Below, piece by piece: positions 33,933 to 44,926 of a stretch of DNA of 60,000 nt (position 1 is its first letter; each line of letters begins with the position of its first letter). The stretch is from assembly GCA_030704615.1 (NCBI GenBank), contig CM060734.1, positions 22,260,001-22,320,000 of the forward strand, in the 5' to 3' direction. Position numbers and translations under genes: made by a program. The notes beneath the pieces are model-generated. The model had not been told where the DNA came from, ran no database searches, and worked only from the letters and a program-made list of their open reading frames with translations. The stretch is from Takakia lepidozioides (lineage: Eukaryota; Streptophyta; Takakiopsida; Takakiales; Takakiaceae).

Positions 33933-36900
33933 CTGCAAACAAAAATACAATGGAATTCTCACAAGTTTAGAAACGATCCATGCCCACAGCAGACAAAGAC
34001 AACAAAAGCCACAGAACCCAAAGAGAACACGCACCGTGCTGAGGAACTCCACAATCCTGTCCCACACTGGTGATGGCTCGCCCTTGTTATCAGATTTCTT
34101 CGACTCCATCATGGCAAGGAACCCGACGTTGGCCATCTCCAACCTGGTTGGGCGAATGACCCTCGTGGGATGTTCCACTGCATGGTACGGGTCCTTGGGA
34201 TCAACCACCCCCTTGTTTTTTCTCCCGGATCCCCTACCATGCGGTGGAGTCTGCTGGACATGCTCCACAGGGCCAATATCTGCAACACTTCCCTGCCCTT
34301 GTGCCACCTTCCCTCTACCCCTTCCCTTCCCCACAACACCAGCAACATCTTTTCCCTTTGCCTTTCTTCCTCTACCTGGGGTATCCTGAGCGGGAGGCTC
34401 CTTCTCTGCAAGAGTCCTCAAATTTCGTTCATGAATGTCGAGGTCGGCTGCTGCGGCAGTGGCTGCAATACGGTCATTCTCTCTCCTCAAAGACACCTCT
34501 GGAGCTGGGGTCTCAGAAGGAGGGCAATCCAAATACCAACCACAAGAAGAAAGATGGTATGGGCCCCAGTCATGCAAGATCCCAGTAGTAAACATGGTCT
34601 GGTTGCCAGCAGGGACAAGCCACAGGTCCACGAAATCTGGATGTTTGTCCAGGCAATTCTCTTCCAGGAAAACAAACTTTATGTATCTGCAGCAACAGAG
34701 ACAGCCTCATTTTACAATGGAAATATTGTGTGGCAACTTTTCCATCACACCAGGAAGACCCCCTTCAACAGTATGCCACACAACACATTGCAACCACAGC
34801 ACAAATAAGTAGTGCAAGAGTGTGCACCTGTAAAGGCATCGTTTCCAGGCTTCCTCTCCTTTTTCTTGCTGGTCCAGCTCATTTGTTCGACTGATGCCAC
34901 CCTCCTTGCTGGAACTCTCTAAAGAAACAAGAGTGCCACACTGTGGCTCTCCATTTCCTCATGTATGCTTCGAAGGACACCTTCGGTGCTATCATACTGA
35001 TGCCATAGTCAGCCAGCTGAGTATGCAGAACCGATCTGGCCCTTTCTTCCAACTGCAAAACAATACAAATGCAAGAATGAACCCAAAAGCAATCACAGCG
35101 AATGTAAGAGGCAATAGAAAGATAAGGACATGAAAAGAGAAAAGACAGTGACACAGGGAAGGACATCACACCTGGCTCCAGTAAGTGGCCTTGTGAAGCC
35201 AGGTGTCCAACACATTGTCACTGACAGGAATGACACGCTGGGTCTTCTTCTCTTTCTCCGGCCTTGGGAACATGTGGGTATCCCTAACTGTGGGATCGGA
35301 GTTCCATATCTGCAGCCACTTCACCTTTTGTTCTGGAGACACTACGGCGGTAGACAACCTGTGCAACTTCTCCTGGGCCATTTCTGGCTTGCCTGGCTTG
35401 TTATAATGGTTTTTTATCTCCAGGAGAAACTGCGGTCCGAATGATGGGTCGGCAATTCTCAACTGCTTCACGAAAGCACTCATTATAGTCCTTCTTGTAG
35501 CGGTCATCTCTTTCTGGATGTGACTCTCAACCCCCTTTGCTGTCCTTCTCTCCTCAGGGGTAGAGCTGTAGTATTCCAGTTTGCCACGCTCCCCTGCATC
35601 TGCAATGTCTTGCTGCAAGGGAATGCAAGAGAGTTGCATCAACACAAGGTCAAGGGAAACAAACAGAAACAAACATGTGGAATATGGAAGACCAGATGAA
35701 GGAAGATGTATCTCACCGTGTACATGTACTCCATGAAAGCCTCACGGGTCAACGAGTACCACGTTTCCGATGTCTTGGAGCTTTCGCACTTCTTGTACAT
35801 CTCCGCTGAAAGGATGGTCTTGAAGTTGGTCAAGGGCATCTGCCTGATCCTTTGTATCCTATACAGTGTGTGAACCAAACTCGTTTTGACATGCGATGTC
35901 TCCGTTCCTTTGCAGAATGATATCTGTAAGTCAGAATGAAATTCAAGGTCTTCAATCAAAGAAGAACGGAACCACAAGTGGAACATGTAGAATGAGAAAC
36001 CAACCTGTTCACATCATTCATTGCCGTCAGAAGACCCATCATGTTCCCGTCACAATCCAGCACCATCGATCGAACAGAGTAATGCCACTCTTCCTCTGTG
36101 AGTGCAGCCTCCCAATGACAGCCATCCATGCAAGCAAGCGGTGGTTCCCATCCCAAACGTGAAACATCTTTCCCGAGAATGCCTGGGTGGAAGGTTTCCT
36201 GGAGAGAAGAAGTTCGAAGGATTCGTTCAGCTGTCTCCAAATGGGGTCCCAGGAGTCCACGATTGACTCATCCACGAGGAGCTCATTACCTTTGGAATCC
36301 CTAGTAGAAACGTAAAAGACTGCGGATCCATCCAAATACCCATGAACAAACTCGGCCTCCAGCTTGAGAATGTCCTTGACGAGGGGACGAACGATGGGCA
36401 TGGAAACCAACCTACACAGGGGAATCTTCAACCTCCCACCCGGGGCAAGCATACTTTGCACCACAAGCTGAGAGTTTACCTTCTGACCCCCCAGCATCTC
36501 AGCGGCATTGCTTTCATAGAACTCATCGTCCACATCAACAATTATCTCCTTCTCCTGACCCGAAGGGACCTCATCTGCCACACTTTGCATCTTCTCCTGC
36601 AGGGTTGTTCATTCAACTTGATATTAGAGAGGCATGAAACGTTGGCTGAGGCATGAAGAAGTGGGCTCAAAGAGTGTGCGTTGACGCACACTATTTTAAG
36701 CTGCCAGGTAAGTGTACATTGACCCTCACAGACATGTCCTATGTTGCCGAATTCCACAGAAAAAGACAATGTAAAAGTGGGCTCAAACAGTGTGCGTTGA
36801 CGCACACTGTTTCACTTGCCAGGTAAATGATCATTGAACATCTACTTGTGCCAGGTAAGTGTTCATTGTAAACTCCAAGATATGCGGCCGATTTCGGATG

Positions 36901-38990
36901 AAAAAAATGAAAAGGTGAGTTCGAACAGTGTGACATGTCCAGCTCAAACAATGTGCATTGACGCACACTGTTTGAGTTGCCAGCGAGGGATTCTTCCATC
37001 CTCAGACACCTGCCCTGGAAGTCCGAATTTAACTTGCAAAAAACACTTACATGTTCAGCTCAAACAGTGTGCGCCAACGCACACTGTTTGAGCTGTCACT
37101 GAATGGTTATTTCATCTTCAAAAACCTGCCCTGGAAGTCCGAATTTAACACCAAAAAAACAGTGACATGTACAGCTCAAACAGTGTGCGTTGATGCACAC
37201 TGTTTGAGCTGCCAGTGAGGGATTCTTTCATCCCCAGAAACGTGCCCTAAAGGTCGAATTTCAATCGGAAAAAACACTTACATGTTCAGCTCAAACAGTG
37301 TGCGCCAAAGCACACTGTTTGAGCAGCCACTGAATGGTTATTTGATCATCATAAACCTGCCCTGGAAGTCCGAATTTAACACCAAAAACATAGTGACATG
37401 TACAGCTCAAACAGTGTGCGTTGACGCACACTGTTTAAGCTGCCAGTGAGGGATTCTTTCATCCCCAAAAACGTGCCCTAAAGGTCGAATTTCAATCGGA
37501 AAAAACACTTACATGTTCAGCTCAAACAGTGTGCGCCAAGGCACACTGTTTGAGCTGCCACTGAATGGTTATTTCATCTTGAAAAACCTGCCCTGGAAGT
37601 CCGTATTTAACTCGGAAAAAACACTTACATGTTCAGCTCAAACAGTGTGCACCAACGCACACTGTTTGAGCTGCCACTGAATGGTTATTTCATCATCATA
37701 AACCTGCCCTGGAAGTTCAAATTTAACACCAAAAAAACAGTGACATGTACAGCTCAAACAGTGTGCGTTGACGCACACTGTTTGAGCTGCCAGTGAGGGA
37801 TTCTTTCATCCTCAGAAACGTGCCCTAAAGGTCGAATTACAATCGGAAAAAACACTTACATGTTCAGTTCAAACAGTGTGCGCCTACGCACACTGTTTGA
37901 GCTGCCACTGAATGGTTATTTCATCTTGAAAAACCTGCCCTGGAAGTCCGTATTTAACTCGGAAAAAACACTTACATGTTCAGCTCAAACAGTGTGCGCC
38001 AACGCACACTGTTTGAGCTGCCACTGAATGGTTATTTCATCTTGAAAAACCTGCCCTGGAAGTCCGAATTTAACTCGGAAAAAACACTTACATGTTCAGC
38101 TCAAACAGTGTGCGCCAACGCACACTGTTTGAGCTGCCACAGAAAGTTATTTCATCATCATAAACCTGCCCTGGAAGTCCGAATTTAACACCAAAAAAAC
38201 AGTGACATGTACAGCTCAAATAGTGTGCGTTGACGCACACTGTTTGAGCTGCCAGTGAGGGATTCTTTCATCCTCAGAAACGTGCCCTAAAGGGCGAATT
38301 CAACATGGAGAAAACCGTGACATGTAGAGCTCAAACAGTGTGCGCCAACTCACACTGTTTGAGCTGCCACTGAAGGGTTCTCTCGTCCTGACATACATAT
38401 CCTGGAAAACCGATATCCAGACGGAAACAGCAGTGAAATGTTCAGCTCAACTCACACTGATTGAGCTTGCAATTTGGGTTGTATTGAACTTGCTGTAGTG
38501 CCCAAGTTTGGGCGTTTCGCACCTGAACAATCAAGCAAATTGGTAGGCCCAAACAGTATGCGTTGCCGCACACTGTTTGAGCTTCCAGTTTGCGGTGCTT
38601 TCAGCCTGGTGCAGATGTCCTGTGTGGGCTATATTCATATTAGCAACGAAACACAAATGTAGGTCTTAAAGATTTCACCTTTTTCTTGGCTGCTCCAGAA
38701 GACTCCCCAATTGCCGGGGACCCTTTGCGCTTCGGGCTGCTCTCTGCGCCGAGCGTGTACGTGAGCCTCTCCCCCTTCCTCTTTCCCGCAGGCAGACTCC
38801 TCGTGAGGCCACCTTCAACATCCTCTTCCATCTCGTCTGTCTCTCCCTCAGATGTAGTGTCATCTTCATCTGTTATTGGAACTATGGCGGGCTGCTGTTC
38901 TTCTGCTGATTCCTGCTCCTCCATCGCCACACTTTCCTCTACTCCCTCTTCTACCTCCTTTTCCTCTTCGTCCGCTCTTTCCATCCTCAT
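33030..38990 (-). CDS. Putative transposon-borne ParB-like/amino-methyltransferase fusion (multi-exon, with indels)
   Basis: Minus-strand exons, from GT/AG sites and phase: ~38,990-38,679; 36,596-36,005; ~35,923-35,717; 35,612-35,172; 35,053-34,828; 34,686-34,035; 33,932-33,340; 33,224-33,030. Exon 1 is acidic then Lys-rich (EMEEDVEGG...GAAKKK); its start is uncertain, the first useful ATG being near 38,990. Exon 2 has a ParB/sulfiredoxin-like motif. Exon 6 has Gly/Arg/Lys-rich AT-hook-like stretches (GRGRKAKGK, GKGRGRGK). Exons 7-8 form a permuted SAM-dependent methyltransferase, with motif IV-like segment first and motif I last, as in beta-class N4-cytosine/N6-adenine enzymes. One-base indels are likely near 36,110 (exon 2), ~34,900 (exon 5) and ~33,615 (exon 7), and the exon 2/3 phase is off, so this copy is probably a recent pseudogene. 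Function is inferred from motifs only. Confidence 0.68.
36005..36596 (-). other. ParB/sulfiredoxin-like domain (exon 2 of the gene above)
   Basis: Begins EKMQSVADEVPSGQEKEIIV and is preceded by a clean acceptor (aaccctgcag). LKIPLCRLVSMPIVRPLVKD resembles ParB box I ('I-P-L...P-x-x-R'), and GKMFHVWDGNHRLLAWM matches the 'D-G-x-H-R-x-x-A' phosphate-binding signature of ParB/Srx folds. In bacteria and phages this fold is often fused to N4/N6 DNA methylases. A frame change near 36,110 leads to EAALTEEEWHYSVRSMVLDC. The same order is seen in the copy at 19,820-20,839. The fold call rests on motifs and would need a profile search. Confidence 0.55.
36640..38600 (-). repeat. Intronic array of ~16 palindromic units (~116-bp period)
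   Basis: It fills most of intron 1 (38,678-36,597). Each unit has the arm AGCTCAAACAGTGTGCG, a 4-nt centre and the inverse arm, forming a 17-bp stem. Two unit types exist. Type T has centre TTGA, upstream 'gtgacatgtac' and downstream 'cagtgagggattcttt'. Type C has centre CCAA, upstream 'acttacatgtt' and downstream 'cactgaatggttattt'. In window order they run roughly T T T C T C T C C T C C C T C, then a degenerate unit at ~38,440 and a final T-like unit at ~38,555. Spacing is 114-119 bp in the core. Confidence 0.93.
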
Positions 38991-39788
38991 TCTATCTCTG
39001 GCTCTATTCCTGTTTCTAGAGCTCGTGAAGTATAGTGACTTCCTTCTCTTCCTCCTCCGCTGGAAACAAGGCCTCCCCACGATGCCTCTAGAGCTCTCCA
39101 GTCACTGCAGAAGATACCTCGCACGAATGCGTGCCAGACATGGTCGTATCCGACAGAACCCTTTATGCCGAATGACCCCATGGCGACGGTTACGGTAAAA
39201 TGCAAACCACAGGGTAGGCAGTACAACACACGTGGATGCATATGTGAAGCATAACAATTATTGCGGATCTGCAAGAACTGCTCGAAAATGAACTAGCATT
39301 AGATTTCTACGGCACATCCGAATTTGAAAGAAAGCAAGAAGGCCGCGGTGTATTGGCAGGCGGCGCAGTACATCTGACATATATTGCTAGTGCATGCAAC
39401 GGATGTACTTTTTTTCTAGCGTTTGTGCTGTGCTCTTCTGGCACAGCACAACCTCATGACATTTGTGGTCTTCCTGTTTACTGCTCTCCAGGGTTGTTGC
39501 CGTCTTTTCATAATGGATGGTTTCATGTCGTTTTCAGTGTTTGATTTCATCCATAAACAACACGGCTTCTTGTAGTATTTGAAAACAGTTTTTCTGGTTA
39601 GTGCCTCTTAGCGTTGCTGTTTCCGAAGTGAAGGTGCATCTCATCCCTACATCCCTTGCATGCATCACCCGCAACCTTTGGGTTGGAGCTACCCTTGTTG
39701 ACCTCAGTTTGCTTGTCTTAATTCCCCTTTCGGTGATTGCGGGCTATCAGTTCGAGGATTCCGCAACTTTCGTTCAGTGAGGGAAAAC
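38991..39788. promoter_or_regulatory. Divergent intergenic region between the methyltransferase-like and transposase genes
   Basis: About 0.8 kb separates the leftward gene (start near 38,990) from the rightward ATG at 39,789, so it should hold both promoters. A further coding-like minus-strand stretch from an ATG at ~39,183 (MGSFGIKGSVGYDHVWHAFV) may be an alternative first exon; I found no phase-consistent join to the exon at 38,990. No clear TATA box was identified. Confidence 0.4.
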
Positions 39789-42700
39789 ATGTCGAGGGAG
39801 CGAGATACACTTGCTCGATTCCATTCCAATGCAGGTACTCTTCCACTGACTGCCACTGCAGACGACGATGGGTTTGCAGTTGTTCATGAGGATGAGCTGG
39901 TTACAGTGTTCCCGCTGGAGTTGGGTTCTCTCCTTGTTCAAAAAGAGGTGTATGACGAGGATGGGAATTTGGATTCTGGGCACTTGGAGAAACCATTGGT
40001 TGGCAAGTGTGGAAGGAAGTGGAGAGTCCTTCCAGGCACATACCGTGTCCTTGGAAAAGAGAGAAGACAATCAGCAGGATCAGTCGTTACCCCTGGCACT
40101 GCAGCATTGGTCGTGCAACAGAAGGGCACAGTTCCTGTGAAACAAGAGGTGAGCACATCCACTACCTTCGTGACTCTTTCAGACTCGTCCTCGGAGGATG
40201 TTTCTGAGATTCCTCCGCCAGTGCAACTCCGTCATTGGATGATGACGAATTGCAAGAGATAACGAGTGTCATTCCAAAATTGAAAGCCCTCGCAGGTGTG
40301 CCTGGGTGCAAGAACGAGCTGGGTTTTGTTGATTGGGAGTCCCTTCCTGTGCAACGGGTTCAATACGTGCCAGCACAGTTTGATGGGGACATCCTGTTTG
40401 AGCTCAACCCTCCCACCTCTTCCACTGGACTGGCTGGGCTTTTGCAGGGCATGGACAAGAAACATGACGGACATCCTTGGTGCAGGACAAAAACGTCGAA
40501 CATCCATAACGACATTGGCTTGAAATTTCGGAGGTCGGTCTGCGTTGGGCATTGTAAGTGCCAGAATATTTCTTGCCCTCGGCTGAGAAACAACGCTCAA
40601 CCAAACGAAAGTGAGTGGGAAGGTGTGCCCCTGAATCCTTTCACCCCAGGGCTTGCCCCTCCCAGGACCAATACTTTTGTGTGCAGGTTCTGCAAACTTT
40701 CCCCGTCCTGTGTTTCTGTGTGCCACGCTCGTATGTATCAGGTGGCACACCGATGCAAGACAATGACTCGTGCCTGCATTCATATGGGTGCACACGAGCA
40801 TCCTGTGTCCAAAGGAAGTTGCAGGGATAGCGTGGACATCGCTAGAAATCTGCTGAAGCAGGAGTTCCACAATGCCCCTTGTGCAACACCTTCTGCTATA
40901 GCGCTTGCAGCTAGCAAGGCATTCCTGGAGAAACACATACTGGGTGAAGGGGATGCGACACAACTTATGCTGGATGCAGATTCGCTTAATGCAGTCATGG
41001 ACCATTTCTCCGTGTTGAGCTCTCCCAATATTCGAAACCAGGTGAATGCACTCAGAATGGGCACAGGCACTGCTGGATTCATGGACAACATTATGGACCT
41101 GAAACGGAGGAGTCGTTATGAATTCATTCAAAACAGTATCTTCCCTGGCCAGGGCTCGTCCAAGGTGTATTTGTTCAAGATGTCCGCTGTGGGCGAAGGC
41201 AGTGGTGTGAGCATTGTCCGCCGTATGCAACCAGGAGGAGATTTGGCTAAATGTTGGTTAATGTTTGATCACTGCAAACGGGTGAAGGGTTGGACAACCA
41301 TGGCGTGCCATGTGTATGATCCGGTGTACCAGCGTGTGCTCTCCATAGCAATTTGTGATATGCAGTCGGAGGACACTGAATCCCAGATGCTCATGTGGAA
41401 TTCGCTCTTGGCCGTCATGCAGCGCAATGGAATACAAAACACAAATTTTGTGGGCTTCATGGCTGATAGTGCACAGGCAAATTTCAATGCAGTGCGAGAC
41501 GTGTTTGGTTCGGGGTATCCTAAGGTCCCAATGGAAAATAGGGAGCGCACATGCCTCTTCCATTGGACTCAATCTCTGGCACGTCATACAAAGCGCTGCA
41601 TTCGCCCTGACCTGCAGTTGGAGCACAGAAGGCTCTGTCTCAAGTACAAGAATGCCACCTCAATGGGAGAAGCTGAGAGCACTTACCAGGCAATCCGGGC
41701 TTGGTGGTTCTCCTCTGGTGCTACAACAGGTACCCACGTAAAGGAGTTGGAGGACTGGTTGGTTTTCTGGCACTTCAGGTACAGACAGTGGGGAGCTTTC
41801 ATGACGACGGTAAGCCTCTTCAATCCCAAAAACAGAAATTTTGCATCGTGCCTGTTCATTTGGGGTTCTTCGATTGTCACTTGAAGAACCTCTACCATTT
41901 GTTTTCGTTCCTCACATATCCATGCAATGCCTCCTGCAGGACATGTCCTTGGAGGACTTGGCCGACATGCCATCCTGTAATTTGGCGGAGACTGTTCACA
42001 ACGCCTGGATGCAGCAGTCTACCAAAGCAGGTCGTGACTTGTATGTGGCCACTGCTGATGACATGGTGCGTGCACTTACACAACAAACCAGGTACCGCAA
42101 TTTTCTGATGGGACGGGGTGGAGGCAAGGGCCCTGATACAACTTTGTTGATGCTAAGGGCTGCGAGTAGGTCCAGAGTCCCGTCAAAGATGGCCAGAGCT
42201 CTAAACAGATGCACTGAAGGGTCCCCTCTACAATCCAGGCTCCCCCATTTGGAAGGCGAGGAAAGATTTGGATCATGCAAAAGGAAATTGAACACTCTTC
42301 CAGGGTCAGATGGAGATTCCCATCGGCCAGACAGGGTCAATTTCTCTGTGCCAAAGACACTCCACTGCAAACTGAGTCGTGTGCCCGCCCCTTCCCAGGT
42401 GGGTCCTCCTCCAGTGGAGCAGGTGTAGAACATACAAGCACAGCAGCGGGAATCCCATTGGAGGAGGTGGTGGCCATGGTGCAGGAATCCGATTGCATTG
42501 ATAGTGAGTGGCATATAGAACGCACCCACCAAGATCTAGAGTGGCTTGCATGGCAATTCGGACCCCCTCATTCAAGAAATGCAAATCAAAGATATGCAAA
42601 GGCTCCAGGGGGACTCCAGCTCCAACATTCACAGGGTTGTTCCGACCTTATCATAGTGGGGAGTCAAAGGACCACAAATTTTGGTTCTGCCCAGACGATA

Positions 42701-43348
42701 TGGCACGATGCGTGAAGGGAACAGTTCGTCCTTCGGTGATAATGAAACCCCCTCCCCCCGCAATTTGGCCTGTGCAAATTGGGACGTCGCTGTCATCAAC
42801 CGAGATAAGCATGCTGGAGGAGGGAGGGTTCTGTCTTGCACGGTCCCGGGTGGTGCCCTCATGCACTGTCGGCACAGATGTGCCACATGCTCCGGCAATG
42901 CCGCCACCCGGTGCCGACTCCCACCCAAAAAAGAGATGGAAAAACAGTGCGCCGTTTCGCTTCGGGTGCAGATCACGAATGCAAGATGGAATCTGCTAGA
43001 ATTTTGCAGGCTCGGGTGTCTCGTATCACCGAAGTCCCTTCTCCGGGGAGTGGATGGATTTACACAGTGCTGTCAATTGGGTCAGTTCTTCATGGCAAAG
43101 AATATCAGGTTACCGTCGGGAATTTCCCTTCGTGCACTTGTCCGGACTTTGTAACGATGCGTGAGGGCGCTCTCGGCATGAGAGGGAAGTGGGTCCCCTG
43201 CAAGCATCAATATTACATATATCTTGTGATTATGTGTTGCGACGGTAAGAGAGACCAATTCATCCACCAAGCCACACTAGGCTATGGAGAAGTGAACACC
43301 CTTCTACAGCGGGACACCTCGCGTGGAGCTCCGCCAACTTCTCTTTGA
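39789..43348 (+). CDS. MULE/KDZ-like DDE transposase with cysteine clusters and SWIM zinc finger (frame-broken)
   Basis: ATG at 39,789 (MSRERDTLARFHSNAG). A one-base slip near 40,225 leads to the main frame DDDELQEITSVIPKLKALAG. Cys clusters: CVGHCKCQNISC, then CRFCKLSPSCVSVC with following H/C residues (40,540-40,760), like the CxC clusters of KDZ-type transposases. Core: CWLMFDHCKRVKGWTTMACH (first Asp, ~41,265), MQSEDTESQMLMWNSLL (Glu), FMADSAQANFNAVRDVFG (second Asp, ~41,460) and CLFHWTQSLARHTKRC, as in MULE transposases. Intron 41,810-41,939 (gtaagc...ctgcag) is phase 0, followed by DMSLEDLADMPSCNLAETVH. Coding becomes frame-shifted over 42,400-42,960. The end has a SWIM finger: VGNFPSCTCPDF...WVPCKHQ (43,110-43,210), common in MULE transposases. 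It stops at 43,348. Confidence 0.8.
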
Positions 43349-43744
43349 ACACATACGAGCCATGCCCGCTTCCCATGCTGGTTTGCAGGTTGCCGTGTGA
43401 AGACTTTGCATTTCTGACAAACATATGGATTTCGTTTACGGAACCAGGGCAAATGCACATGCAATTCATTGTAAGCGTCTATCTGTGAATTGAAATAAAC
43501 TGTGACAATCATTCTGAGCTCAAATCTGCCATGTTTTCATATTTCTGTTTTTGAGCGGGCATTGTAGACATGGTGTGTGTTGGCCCCCTTTGTTTTGTCC
43601 ACGGTAATAGGCCCTCTTCCTGCAATCCTCGCCTATAGGACCTTCTTCTCCAGCAGATTCGTGCCGCTCACGCTTCCCTGAAGCGTGAGCTCAGCTCACG
43701 CTTTGTAGCTTGAACGTGAGCTCAGCTCCCAGGCTCATGGGGCT
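43349..43744. other. 3' flank of transposase and right subterminal repeats
   Basis: No gene is seen. At 43,660-43,744 GTGAGC/GCTCAC words repeat, including a perfect palindrome with 10-bp arms AGCGTGAGCT and a one-base centre at 43,682-43,702. These mirror the GTGAGCC words at the left end. Confidence 0.7.
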
Positions 43745-43776
43745 GGGCTCACGCCGTAGCTACGCTCATTTCGAAT
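43745..43776 (-). repeat. Right TIR and target-site duplication of the MULE-like element
   Basis: The TIR is at 43,745-43,767, followed by the second ATTTCGAAT at 43,768-43,776. See the left end for the comparison. Confidence 0.85.
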
Positions 43777-43978
43777 TATTACAGACAAGATTCATGTCAA
43801 ACCTAAAAGTCGACATGTTCAACGAACCCTGGGATAAGGCAACGTACATCGTACCTCGTAATGAGTTAAAGAACGCTATCAATCACCAAATGATAGAATA
43901 TTACATACGTAAATCTAATCATGCGTCCTACACCATAGTAGCCACAGACACCTACAAAAAGCACACACTCCGCAACGA
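43777..43978 (+). pseudogene. Helitron Pif1 helicase, second part (truncated)
   Basis: Continues the helicase from 31,666 as LLQTRFMSNLKVDM, then WDKATYIVPRNELKNAINHQ ('I-V-x-x-N-x-x-R/K...N' motif) and SYTIVATDTYKKHTLRND. It is cut at 43,979 by an LTR. The remaining helicase motifs and the 3' Helitron end are missing here. Confidence 0.85.
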
Positions 43979-44831
43979 CTGTCGAGCGGCTTTTACTCAC
44001 CCATCCCTTCGCTATCCGAGGTGGAAACTCCAAGATAGAAGAGTTGGATATCTCTAAGCACTCAGCCTGCTCAGAACAATCAGTCATGACCTGCAGCTAG
44101 TGAATCATGGTTGTGCTTCCTATTTGTATTCCTTCCTGCCTTCATGTTATCAATTTACCTTACCGTGTATACTGAAGCATTAGATTGCTTCAGTATCTAC
44201 TAAGTTCCAGTTAATCATGCATTCATTCCACAGCTTCTCTCGTGTCTCTCTACACAGTATGTTTGTATCGATTAAGTATTGGATTAAGATTAATCATGTA
44301 TCATGCCTGTGCCATGGTGTCTCTATTCTATCCTACTGTATAGTTCTACAGCTTGCATGAACTAAGCCTCATTCAAGTCATCATCTCCTCTACATTGTTT
44401 CCCGCTCTCCGTTACGTCTCCTCCTCTCCTGAACCAGTCGCCCTCTTCTCCCCGTGATCCCCTTCCCGTTGCCGCTCTCCTAATCTACCCGCAAGCTGTT
44501 CTAACCACCTAACTAACTAACCGTCACCCCTGAAGTAACACGTTCCCTCTGCAAGAGTCGTTCCCTCACAGTCATTCCCTGTCAATGATAATTGTTCCCC
44601 ATGTACTGTGACAGGCTGTGTCAAGCTATGACTGCCTGTGCGAAGCTGTGTCGGGCTGTGTGAAGCCGTGTCGGGCTGTGACTGGCTGTGCGAAGCTGTG
44701 TCGTGCTATGTAACCCCCATAAAGCCTGCTCCTGCCACCCCTAAGACTCCTGTTGGTCTCAGTCTGCGCAAAAATTAAGGGCACCCCACAGAACCCATAA
44801 AAGCGTCTAAGTCCCAAGCAGCCCTCTAACA
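43979..44831 (-). repeat. 3' LTR of Ty3 element B, left copy
   Basis: 853 bp, minus strand TGTTAGAGGG...GCTCGACA, with TG/CA ends. It follows the purine tract GAGAGAGGGAGGGG. It matches, in inverse, the sequence from 58,994 to the window end. A TATA-like ccataaaagcg lies near 44,800. It interrupts the Helitron helicase. Confidence 0.88.
44608..44712 (-). repeat. Minisatellite in the LTR, short allele
   Basis: About ten copies of a ~10-11-bp word (plus strand GGCTGTG(T/A)C/GAAGCTGTG). The other LTR has a version about twice as long at 59,118-59,345. Confidence 0.8.
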
Positions 44832-44926
44832 TTACCCCTCCCTCTCTCAAAAAGTCGTGTCCTCATGGTTTACTGTTTGGGATTAGCAAACCTTTGTGAG
44901 CGAGCACCCTTCTGACGGTGAGAGTC

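Larger units (their letters stand above)
31667..43767 (+). mobile_element. 12.1-kb MULE-like DNA transposon carrying a transposase and a ParB-like/methyltransferase gene
   Basis: It is bounded by a perfect 9-bp duplication (31,658-31,666 and 43,768-43,776), the size typical of Mutator-like elements, and by 23-bp imperfect TIRs with subterminal GTGAGCC repeats. Removing it plus one duplication restores the Helitron helicase frame. It holds, left to right, a Ty3 RT fragment (31,776-32,206), a leftward multi-exon gene with methyltransferase motifs (33,030-~38,990) whose first intron is a palindrome array, and a rightward multi-exon transposase with a SWIM finger (39,789-43,348). The two genes are divergent, about 0.8 kb apart. 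Both contain frameshifts, so this copy is probably inactive. Confidence 0.85.
26131..43978 (+). mobile_element. Helitron relic, split by a MULE-like element
   Basis: The plus strand carries, in order, a basic repeat N-terminus, Helitron-like and HUH Rep domains, and a Pif1-type helicase: the RepHel architecture of rolling-circle Helitrons. Helicase coding is interrupted at 31,667 and resumes in frame at 43,777. It is cut off at 43,979 by the LTR of another element. Neither the 5' TC nor the 3' CTRR hairpin terminus can be identified. Many stops and frameshifts show it is dead. Its AT-rich composition differs from the elements around it. Confidence 0.87.

Noticed and set aside
36739-38662. ORFs with NSVRQRTLFEL-like repeats, or a CRISPR-like array
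   Set aside because: The repeats are ~116-bp tandem units in a eukaryotic intron with no unique spacers; the ORFs are palindrome translations.
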